Assembly: GCA_022013635.1 (NCBI GenBank)
Contig: JAKLPX010000252.1
Location: 1 to 5,454, forward strand
Source of the DNA: Candidatus Delongbacteria bacterium
Lineage (GTDB): Bacteria > UBA4055
DNA length: 5,454 nt
Reading direction: 5' to 3'
Below are positions 1 to 5,454 of the stretch, piece after piece; the first letter of the stretch is position 1; each line of letters starts with the position of its first letter. A program made the translations under genes and the position numbers. The notes beneath the pieces are model-generated. The model saw only the letters and a list, made by a program, of their open reading frames with translations, searched no databases and had not been told where the DNA came from.

Positions 1-60
1 AAAATTAATGGAGAGCCAGTTGGAGTCTTCGCAGTTTCTTCATATTTCCCATTATCATAA
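1..60 (+). CDS. Possible 3' end of an unidentified convergent gene (partial)
   Basis: The plus-strand frame starting at base 1 is open for 19 codons and ends with TAA at 58-60. It reads KINGEPVGVFAVSSYFPLS, which looks protein-like (G-P-V-G-V-F-A-V), but I do not recognise the family. The start and most of the gene would lie outside the window. Its stop would directly abut the hsdS stop on the other strand (61-63), so the two genes would converge with no bases between them. The opposite-strand reading of the same bases is also open (from S-N-Y-D-N) but has a stop just before it and no start codon, so I prefer the plus strand. A 19-codon open frame can easily arise by chance, so the call is weak. 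Confidence 0.33.
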   Translation, partial: KINGEPVGVFAVSSYFPLS

Positions 61-1353
61 TTACTCTACCTCCAACGCTTCTTTCAGCACTACTTGTAGC
101 AGTTTTTCGTTTTGTTCTTTGCTTTGTTTTATGCTTAATTCTAAATCGTTGCAATATTTCATAAGCGAATCTAAGCTTTCTACGATCTTTTTTTGTTCTG
201 AAAGTGGTGGAATAGCTACAGTTTTAAAAAGTATATTTTCTCTACTAATTCCCGGAATTCCTGTTCCATTCATATCTGATTGTATTAGTTCCAAGGAATT
301 AACTAAAAAATAATGAATAAAATCATTACTTATAACCAGAGGTCTTATTGCCATCAGTTGTCTGCTGATGACTAACTGCTCCAGGTTACATAAATTCGTT
401 TTCCCTACTCCTGCACCTTTTACAGTAATCATAACATCATTTTTTATAGCAAAAACTTTCGGTTTTGTAGTCCACCTTGTAATTGTGGGATATATTTTTC
501 CAAAATCGGATGGCCCCGTTAAATAAGGGTAACCTTCCTCATTAATATTATAATCCTTTTCCTCTATGTGTTGCCCTGATATTAAATCAATTACCTCCCC
601 AAGCCTGCACCTAACCCATGTTTCCGGTATTTGAAACGGGATTTCATCATCTTTTATCGGTGGTAAAGGTTTTTTTTTTTTTAGTTTGCCTTCTTTTATA
701 AGCTTATCTTTTTCTTTTTTGATTCTTTGTAGCAGTGCGCTTGCAGGTTCGGTATTCGGATTTTGTTTTCGCCATTCTTCTGTGAGTTTGCCTTGCATGG
801 CTTCGCGGAGAAAGGATTGCCGGAGCTGTTTTATCAAGTCAAGTTGGCGGTCGAGTTCCGATGAGACTTTTATATTTGTAAGGTTTTTGTTATTGAATAA
901 ATTGACTACATTTCTTTGCTCTGACAAAGTTGTCGGGATATAGACTTCTAAAGGTAGTAAATGTTTTGGTTTTATTTCAGTTTTTATGCCGCCAGGTACT
1001 TGTTCCTTTAAGGCTTCAATAAAATCTTGACTTTTAAGAAACATTTTTAAGAATTCTATGTCAATTTTCTTTTCGTCATAACTGTAAGAAGAATAATGTA
1101 TTGTGGCTGTCACATCCTCAGATCCCTGATAAACACTCATTGCTCCTTTTTCGACATTGATGCCGGAAATTACAAGGTCACCTTTTTTTACAAGGATCAT
1201 ATCGGTATTAGAAGGTTTATCTGAAAGATATATTATACCGGAAAAATCAATTTTCTCGATTCTTTTTAAGCCTTCGATAGCTTTGTCTTTCGGCTTAAAA
1301 CGTAGTTCACGATTTGTAAGAAACTCCCCTAATTTTCTTTTTTTCCAGCTCAT
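61..1353 (-). CDS. hsdS: Type I restriction-modification specificity subunit HsdS
   Basis: This 430-residue protein is the DNA-recognition subunit that joins two HsdM (methylation) and HsdR (restriction). It shows the two-fold repeated plan of the family. The first target recognition domain spans about residues 1-145 and ends in LPLEVYIPTTLSEQ. A central conserved helical region follows at about 146-235, with LDLIKQLRQSFLREAMQGKL and a lysine-rich stretch ending KPLPPIKDDEIPF. The second recognition domain spans about 236-385 and ends in the matching VAIPPLSEQKKIV. A short C-terminal helix (about 386-430) completes it. The length is normal for a full two-domain S subunit. The start at 1353 gives the usual MSWKKRKLGEF opening and overlaps the hsdM stop as ATGA. 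An AAAGAAG about 7 bases upstream is a weak ribosome site, so translation probably depends on coupling to hsdM. Codons 224-228 contain a 13-base A run at the domain boundary, which is a possible slippage site. The target sequence cannot be predicted from the protein by eye. Confidence 0.96.
   Translation of the reverse strand: MSWKKRKLGEFLTNRELRFKPKDKAIEGLKRIEKIDFSGIIYLSDKPSNTDMILVKKGDLVISGINVEKGAMSVYQGSEDVTATIHYSSYSYDEKKIDIEFLKMFLKSQDFIEALKEQVPGGIKTEIKPKHLLPLEVYIPTTLSEQRNVVNLFNNKNLTNIKVSSELDRQLDLIKQLRQSFLREAMQGKLTEEWRKQNPNTEPASALLQRIKKEKDKLIKEGKLKKKKPLPPIKDDEIPFQIPETWVRCRLGEVIDLISGQHIEEKDYNINEEGYPYLTGPSDFGKIYPTITRWTTKPKVFAIKNDVMITVKGAGVGKTNLCNLEQLVISRQLMAIRPLVISNDFIHYFLVNSLELIQSDMNGTGIPGISRENILFKTVAIPPLSEQKKIVESLDSLMKYCNDLELSIKQSKEQNEKLLQVVLKEALEVE
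670..682 (-). repeat. 13-base poly-A tract (coding strand) inside hsdS
   Basis: Thirteen T in a row on the plus strand read as 13 A on the hsdS coding strand. They form the third base of Leu224 and four AAA codons (Lys225-Lys228). The tract lies in the lysine-rich linker just before PLPPIKDDEIPF, where the central conserved region meets the second recognition domain. No other homopolymer I saw in the window exceeds about 7-8 bases. Mononucleotide runs of this length are known slippage sites for both DNA polymerase and RNA polymerase. The assembled sequence is in frame. Conservation of the lysine-rich linker in related HsdS proteins, plus an AT-rich codon preference, could also produce the run without any switching role. 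Confidence 0.9.
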
Positions 1354-2774
1354 TTGACGGCTTCTTTGAGTTGGTTTAGCAATTCGTTGCTTTTCTCGAA
1401 GCTGTTGTGGAGCATTTGGATTAGTTCTGTGCTTGTATATTCGTGAGTTTCTTCTTTTTTGGCAGGATTTTTTATGTCGAGATCGTAATTTCTTTCGATT
1501 ATGGTTTTTATGTCAACTTTCCAGCAGACTTCGGATTCTTTTCTGTTCTTCCACCATTCGATTACAGCATCAAATTCCTTGAGCTGGATGAGCTTTGTTT
1601 TGCTGTACGATTTTTGTCCTTCGGGTAGTTTGTGCTCATAATACCAGACTTCTTTTGTAGGTTCGCCTTTGTTGAAGAATAATAGATTTGTGGCTACTGT
1701 TGCGTAAGGCTGGAATACGGAGTTCGGGAGTCTGATTATTGTATGTAGATTGCAGTCTTCGAGAAGTTTTTGTCTAATTCTCTGCTTTACTCCGTCCCCG
1801 GTTAATGATCCGTCGGGTAGGACTATTCCTGCTCTGCCTCCGGATTTTAAGAGTTGTATCATGAGAATCAAGAACAGGTCTGCGCTTTCCTTTGTTCTGT
1901 AGTTCGCGGGAAAATTATTTTCGTTATTGTTGGCTACAATTCCGCCAAAAGGAGGATTTGCGAGTATTACATTAACTCTGTCTTTTTGCGCATAACTGTT
2001 TAACGGCTGGTCGAGTGAGTCCCTGAAAATGATTTTAGGGATTTCCATGTCGTGAAGTATGAGATTAGTAGTCGCAAGAAGATACGGAAGAGGTTTGAAT
2101 TCCCAGCCTGCCACATTTTCCGCTATGCTTTTCCTGTCTTCAATGCTGTTGGCCTGTTTTTTTAAATGCTCTATCGCAGCAGTAAGATAGCCCCCGGTTC
2201 CGCAGGCGGGATCAAGTATCTTTTCACCGATTTTTGGATCAATCATTTCGGTAATGAAGTGAGTAATTGCTCTCGGCGTATAGAACTCACCGCTTTTTCC
2301 TGCGCTCTGAAGGTCTTTCAAGATTGTTTCATAGAGTTCTCCGAAAGTATGCCGCTCTTTTGCAATATTAAAATCAAGTTCATTAAGCTTGTTTAAAACT
2401 TTTCGGATGTTGATTCCTCTTTTCATATAGTTGTTATTGCCCTCAAATACTTCACGGACTATAAGCGCCCTTCCATTCCCGTGGGAAATATCAAGATTAC
2501 GAAGAGCCGGTAACAGTTTCTGGTCAACGAATTCAAGTAGCTTATCACCTGTTATCCCTTCGTCATCCTGCGCCCATGCCTCCCAGTGAAATTCATCAGG
2601 GATCGGGCTTTTATAATTACTGTGAAGAAGTTCAAGCTCTTTGTCTTTATCCGAAAATATTTTTAAAAACAACATCCAGCCTAATTGCTCAATTCTTTGC
2701 GCGTCTCCGTTCAAACCAGGATCCTGACGCATAATGTTGCGAATACTTTTAATTACTCCTGATATATTACTCAT
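1350..2774 (-). CDS. hsdM: Type I restriction-modification adenine-N6 methyltransferase subunit HsdM
   Basis: This 474-residue protein transfers a methyl group from S-adenosylmethionine to N6 of adenine in the site chosen by HsdS. Residues about 4-145 form the helical HsdM N-terminal domain (QRIEQLGWMLFLKIFSDKD). The catalytic domain begins with SGEFYTPR (161-168). The cofactor-binding motif I is DPACGTGGYL (188-197), and the catalytic motif IV is NPPFGG (273-278). A hydrophobic beta-strand segment, GRAGIVLPDGSL (313-324), follows. The C-terminal helices (about 440-474) fit the contact region for HsdS in this family. Length and motif spacing are normal and I see no missing residue. The ATG overlaps the hsdR stop as ATGA, and the TGA overlaps the hsdS start the same way, which implies one transcript and coupled translation. 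With HsdS alone it should act as a protective methylase, and with HsdR added it supports restriction. Confidence 0.98.
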   Translation of the reverse strand: MSNISGVIKSIRNIMRQDPGLNGDAQRIEQLGWMLFLKIFSDKDKELELLHSNYKSPIPDEFHWEAWAQDDEGITGDKLLEFVDQKLLPALRNLDISHGNGRALIVREVFEGNNNYMKRGINIRKVLNKLNELDFNIAKERHTFGELYETILKDLQSAGKSGEFYTPRAITHFITEMIDPKIGEKILDPACGTGGYLTAAIEHLKKQANSIEDRKSIAENVAGWEFKPLPYLLATTNLILHDMEIPKIIFRDSLDQPLNSYAQKDRVNVILANPPFGGIVANNNENNFPANYRTKESADLFLILMIQLLKSGGRAGIVLPDGSLTGDGVKQRIRQKLLEDCNLHTIIRLPNSVFQPYATVATNLLFFNKGEPTKEVWYYEHKLPEGQKSYSKTKLIQLKEFDAVIEWWKNRKESEVCWKVDIKTIIERNYDLDIKNPAKKEETHEYTSTELIQMLHNSFEKSNELLNQLKEAVK

Positions 2775-5227
2775 GCTGTTTTATATAACTCCTTTTCAAG
2801 TTCTTTTATTGCCGAAATATACTTTGACTTGCTCCCGAATATTCCGTTTACGATCTCAACTGGCGAACCGAATTCTGTTAGCGGTTTTACCTTTAAAATG
2901 TCTATATTTTCAATATTCTCAATTCCTTCGTCTGCGTATTTATCAAGCAGAGCATCAAGCACTTTTCTGGCTTTTTCCCCGTATTTTGTAAAATAATTTC
3001 TCTTACGCACATTTTCAGCGCGTTCTTTTCTTGTAAGAGGTGGTTGATCATAAGCAACATGACAGATAAGATCGAAAACATCTACTTCACTCTTTACTGA
3101 ATCAAGAAGCTCATTAATAAAGATGCCCTGTCCTTCGAGTTCATGAATTATTACTTCTTTTTTATCCGCCTCATTCCACCTGTTTATAAAATCATTAAGT
3201 GACGCGAAACTGCCTTTGATTTTCAGTTTTGTATGATCTATAAGGCTCATTGTGATCGGTTTTCCATTCTCATCAAAATAAATTTCACGGCTAACAAGGA
3301 CAGATACATCAACTCCGTTGACATAGACTTTGTTTTTTGTTTCTTTGATCTCGTTGTCATAGTTTTCAATCTCAGGAAATACTATTTTCGGTTCCATCTT
3401 TATTTCTTCACCTGTAACTTCGTCAATTATCGGCTCGCTGCTTAGCTCTTCATCGTCTATAATTGTGCTTAGATCATCACCTTCTGTCAAAGGTTTTATT
3501 CTTATAGGATCACCGTCAAAATTCGGATCTGCGAACTGATCTGTAGCGTTTTTAAAATCCAGAATTGTGAAATATCTTTTGTCGTAATCCTCACGAACTC
3601 TGGTTCCTCTACCTATAATCTGCTTAAATTTAGTTTGTGAATTTATTACGCAGTCAAGAACGATCAGCTTGCAAGTTTGCGCATCGACCCCGGTAGTCAT
3701 CAACTCTGAAGTTGTGGCTATGACCGGATATTTTTCTTCAGGATCCGTGAAATTATCCAGTTCATTCTTACCTTCCTGATTATCTCCTGTTATCTGCATT
3801 ATATATTTGCTGTTCTTAGAAACGAGATCAGAATTGAGATTTGAAAGCGCTGTACGCATTCTTTCTGCGTGATCAATGTCAGCACAGAATACTATTGTTT
3901 TCGCATATCTGTCATATCCTTTGAGAAACTCTGTAATTTTTTTCGCAACAGTCTGAGTTCTTTCATCTATTACCAGGTTTCTATCATAATCTACCCTGTT
4001 ATAATTTCTGTCTTCAACAAGATCGCCATCTTTATCCAGCTTGCCTTTTTCAGGTCTCCAACCTTCAAGATCGACATTAAGACCTACTCTGATCACTCTA
4101 TAAGGTGCAAGAAAACCGTCGTCAATTCCCTGCTTTAGAGAATAAGTATAGACCGGCTCGCCGAAATATTCAATATTGCTTACTACCTTTGTTTCCTTTG
4201 GTGTTGCCGTCATTCCAATATGTGTTGCAGATTTGAAATAATTCAAAATTTCACGCCAGACACTGTCTTCTTTCGCACTCCCTCTGTGGCACTCGTCAAC
4301 AATGATAAGATCAAAAAAATCTTCAGAGAAATCCTTGTAAGCATCCTTTATCTCAGGGTCGCTGTTGCTTAAACCCTGATACAAACCAAGAAAAACTTCA
4401 TAGGCTTTGTCTGAGCTGTCTATTCCTCTTTTTTTATTGGATTCAAGATAGTCTTTACCTTCGCCTGTGCTTACAACTTTCTTTTTTATAATAGTCATAT
4501 TTTCTTTGAAATACTTGAAATCATTTCTTCTGGTCTGGTCTATTAGGGCTGTCCTGTCAGCAAGGAAAAGAATTCTTTTCTTCGCACCTGATTTCCAAAG
4601 CCGCCAAGCAATCTGGAAAGCTGTATAAGTTTTACCTGTTCCTGTGGCCATGACCAGTAAGACTCTGTCCTGTCCTTTGGCTATTGCTTCGACAGACCGA
4701 TTAATCGCTATCTGTTGATAATAACGCGGTGTTTTTCCTCTGTAATCAAAATGATAATCGTTAAGAACTATTTTTTCAGCAACAGGTTCTTCAATTCCTT
4801 TAAATTTCTTGTATTTCTCCCAAAGCTGTTCAGGAGTCGGAAACTGTTCCATAGTAAGTTCGGTTTCAATATTGCCATCAGAAATAGTACGGTCATGAAA
4901 TAAAAATCCGTCTCCGTTGCTGCTAAATACGCACGGAATATCAAGAATTTTTGCATAATCGAGCCCTTGCTGTATCCCTGATCGTATTGAATGATTATTG
5001 TCTTTAGCTTCGATAATAGCAATTGGAATATTTTTTAGATAATATAAAATATAATCTGCAAATTTCCTCTTACCTCTGGTAGTCATTCTACCTTTTACAT
5101 AAATCTTGCCGTCGGTAAAATAAACCTGCTCTAAGTATCTGTTTTTATCCCATCCTGCTTTTTCAATTGCCGGTGAAATATACTTTGTACAAATATCGCG
5201 TTCCGAAAGACTTTTTTTATCAAGCAT
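2771..5227 (-). CDS. hsdR: Type I restriction endonuclease / translocase subunit HsdR (EcoAI/EcoEI-like)
   Basis: This 818-residue motor and nuclease subunit pumps DNA using ATP and cuts unmethylated DNA away from the recognition site. The N-terminal nuclease domain has a PD-(D/E)xK site: Asp58, then Glu73-Ala-Lys75 in IIEAK, followed by a QxxxY motif (Gln87, Tyr91). The superfamily 2 helicase motifs follow in order. Walker A is ATGTGKT (194-200), motif Ia is FLADRTALIDQT (221-232), Walker B is DECH (311-314), motif III is TATP (340-343), motif V is about 504-517, and motif VI is QIIGRGTR (536-543). A C-terminal domain of the EcoEI-R type (about 640-818) ends the protein. The size matches the roughly 800-residue EcoAI/EcoEI branch rather than the longer EcoKI or EcoR124 forms. 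The start gives the usual family opening (SLSERDICTKYISPAIEKAGWD). All catalytic residues I looked for are present, so it appears functional. It is first in the operon, directly behind the candidate promoter. Confidence 0.98.
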   Translation of the reverse strand: MLDKKSLSERDICTKYISPAIEKAGWDKNRYLEQVYFTDGKIYVKGRMTTRGKRKFADYILYYLKNIPIAIIEAKDNNHSIRSGIQQGLDYAKILDIPCVFSSNGDGFLFHDRTISDGNIETELTMEQFPTPEQLWEKYKKFKGIEEPVAEKIVLNDYHFDYRGKTPRYYQQIAINRSVEAIAKGQDRVLLVMATGTGKTYTAFQIAWRLWKSGAKKRILFLADRTALIDQTRRNDFKYFKENMTIIKKKVVSTGEGKDYLESNKKRGIDSSDKAYEVFLGLYQGLSNSDPEIKDAYKDFSEDFFDLIIVDECHRGSAKEDSVWREILNYFKSATHIGMTATPKETKVVSNIEYFGEPVYTYSLKQGIDDGFLAPYRVIRVGLNVDLEGWRPEKGKLDKDGDLVEDRNYNRVDYDRNLVIDERTQTVAKKITEFLKGYDRYAKTIVFCADIDHAERMRTALSNLNSDLVSKNSKYIMQITGDNQEGKNELDNFTDPEEKYPVIATTSELMTTGVDAQTCKLIVLDCVINSQTKFKQIIGRGTRVREDYDKRYFTILDFKNATDQFADPNFDGDPIRIKPLTEGDDLSTIIDDEELSSEPIIDEVTGEEIKMEPKIVFPEIENYDNEIKETKNKVYVNGVDVSVLVSREIYFDENGKPITMSLIDHTKLKIKGSFASLNDFINRWNEADKKEVIIHELEGQGIFINELLDSVKSEVDVFDLICHVAYDQPPLTRKERAENVRKRNYFTKYGEKARKVLDALLDKYADEGIENIENIDILKVKPLTEFGSPVEIVNGIFGSKSKYISAIKELEKELYKTA
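2789..2794 (-). promoter_or_regulatory. Shine-Dalgarno-like AAGGAG for hsdM, inside the end of hsdR
   Basis: AAGGAG lies within the last codons of hsdR and is 14 bases from the hsdM ATG at 2774. The match is strong but the spacing is long; 5-9 bases is usual. No better-placed ATG exists between them, and the ATGA overlap supports the 2774 start. The site may load ribosomes on hsdM independently, or mainly help those that terminate on hsdR to restart. Confidence 0.5.
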
Positions 5228-5234
5228 TACATAA

Positions 5235-5238
5235 CCTT
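5235..5238 (-). promoter_or_regulatory. Weak ribosome-binding site (AAGG) for hsdR
   Basis: AAGG lies 7 bases before the hsdR ATG at 5227. The spacing is normal but the match is short. It supports the chosen start together with the conserved N-terminal sequence of HsdR. A nearer ATG at 5232 is followed at once by TAA, so it cannot be the hsdR start. Confidence 0.4.
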
Positions 5239-5278
5239 ATTTTGTAAACATCCTCTTACATATTTCCATCCAGTAAAG

Positions 5279-5307
5279 AATATATTCTAAGTCTATTATT
5301 TAGTCAA
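5279..5307 (-). promoter_or_regulatory. Candidate sigma-70-type promoter for the hsdRMS operon
   Basis: On the minus strand, TTGACT (5307-5302) is followed after exactly 17 bases by TATATT (5284-5279). Each box is one base from the E. coli-type consensus. The predicted transcript would start near 5272, about 45 bases before the hsdR ATG. If the host is a Bacteroidota member, its main sigma factor uses a different consensus (TTG near -33 and TAnnTTTG near -7). The same bases fit that only partly (TATATTCT). The AT-rich gap raises the chance of a random match, but the position and spacing are right. Confidence 0.55.
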
Positions 5308-5352
5308 AGGAATTTTACATTGATATTTATTTCAGATTTTTGTTTTACAATC

Positions 5353-5454
5353 TTAAATATAATCCAAGACCGCTTCTGCTACTTTTTGACCTGCACCTTT
5401 TTCTCCGAGCAGTTTATTGACTTCTTTAAGTTCGGATTTTCTGAGATCATAAAT
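5353..5454 (-). CDS. lpxB: C-terminus of a probable lipid-A-disaccharide synthase (partial)
   Basis: The minus-strand frame entering at the right edge encodes 33 residues before TAA at 5355-5353. It opens with IYDLRKSELKEVNKLLGEKG and ends in AVLDYI. The pattern of a charged helix, then LLGEKGAGQKVAEAVL, resembles the tail of LpxB, a GT-B glycosyltransferase that joins UDP-diacylglucosamine to lipid X on the cytoplasmic face of the inner membrane. Many GT-B enzymes (MurG, UDP-GlcNAc 2-epimerase, other glycosyltransferases) have similar G-A-x-x-x-A-A endings, so the family is only probable. It runs in the same direction as hsdR with a 125-base gap, which makes a separate hsd promoter likely. 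It appears to be a core gene flanking an inserted defence operon. Confidence 0.5.
   Translation of the reverse strand: MYDLRKSELKEVNKLLGEKGAGQKVAEAVLDYI

Larger units (their letters stand above)
5228..5352. other. Intergenic region upstream of hsdR with repeated TTACA/TGTAA
   Basis: This 125-base AT-rich gap holds the candidate promoter and leader of the hsd operon. TTACA occurs on the plus strand at 5345-5349, 5315-5319, 5256-5260 and 5227-5231 (the last runs into the hsdR start), and in inverted form (TGTAA) at 5243-5247. The copies at 5243-5247 and 5256-5260 form an 18-base dyad, TGTAA-N8-TTACA, just downstream of the predicted transcription start. This could be a regulator site, or chance in AT-rich DNA. 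I see no convincing terminator for the upstream gene and no RNA gene. Confidence 0.4.

Noticed and set aside
8..313. Plus-strand 101-codon open frame over the end of hsdS
   Set aside because: It lies antisense to hsdS, is rich in Ser, Phe and Cys as expected from reversed coding sequence, and has no recognisable motif.
133..1000. Repeated LSEQ motifs in hsdS as evidence of a gene duplication or fusion of two genes
   Set aside because: The two-fold internal repeat is the normal plan of full-length HsdS proteins and is not specific to this locus.
2734..2991. Plus-strand 85-codon frame across the hsdR-hsdM junction
   Set aside because: It is antisense to two well-supported genes, with no domain and no ribosome site worth noting.
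4768..5022. Minus-strand 84-codon frame inside hsdR
   Set aside because: It is an out-of-frame shadow of the intact hsdR N-terminal region. HsdR reads through without any break, so there is no frameshift to explain.
5285..5307. Direct GACT repeat and short CTAA/TTAG dyad in the promoter spacer
   Set aside because: The arms are only four bases long and AT-rich, within what chance gives.
5331..5354. Possible terminator hairpin (AGATT ... AATCT) after the lpxB-like gene
   Set aside because: The stem is only five AT-rich pairs with a ten-base loop and no following T run on the minus strand, so it is too weak to call.

Overview
The window is a complete type I restriction-modification operon, all on the minus strand. 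It reads hsdR (5227 to 2771), hsdM (2774 to 1350), hsdS (1353 to 61), and each junction is a 4-base ATGA overlap. The DNA is AT-rich. The upstream gene fragment looks like the C-terminus of LpxB (lipid A biosynthesis), which would mean a Gram-negative host. The protein style would suit a Bacteroidota or Ignavibacteriota-like bacterium, but nothing here fixes the taxon.

Layout from the right edge: 5454-5353 holds the last 33 codons of an lpxB-like gene on the minus strand. 5352-5228 is a 125-base AT-rich gap with a good promoter-like pair (TTGACT, 17 bases, TATATT), a weak ribosome-binding site and several copies of TTACA/TGTAA. The three hsd genes follow without gaps. At the left edge, positions 1-60 may be the 3' end of a convergent plus-strand gene, whose stop would abut the hsdS stop directly. 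No gene-free stretch exceeds 300 bases.

How the genes work together: HsdS carries two target recognition domains and sets the DNA site. Two HsdM plus one HsdS form the adenine-N6 methyltransferase. Adding HsdR gives the ATP-dependent translocating nuclease that cuts unmethylated DNA. All key catalytic motifs are present in HsdM and HsdR, so the system looks intact. HsdR (818 aa) has the size and layout of the EcoAI/EcoEI (type IB-like) branch.

The most interesting feature is an uninterrupted run of 13 A (coding strand; 670-682) in hsdS. It sits at the junction between the first half of the specificity subunit and the second target recognition domain. Loss or gain of one base, by replication or transcriptional slippage, would end translation within eight codons in either alternative frame. 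The product would be a clean half-subunit of about 232-235 residues. This makes the locus a candidate phase-variable, or dual-product, specificity switch. It cannot be proved from one sequence.
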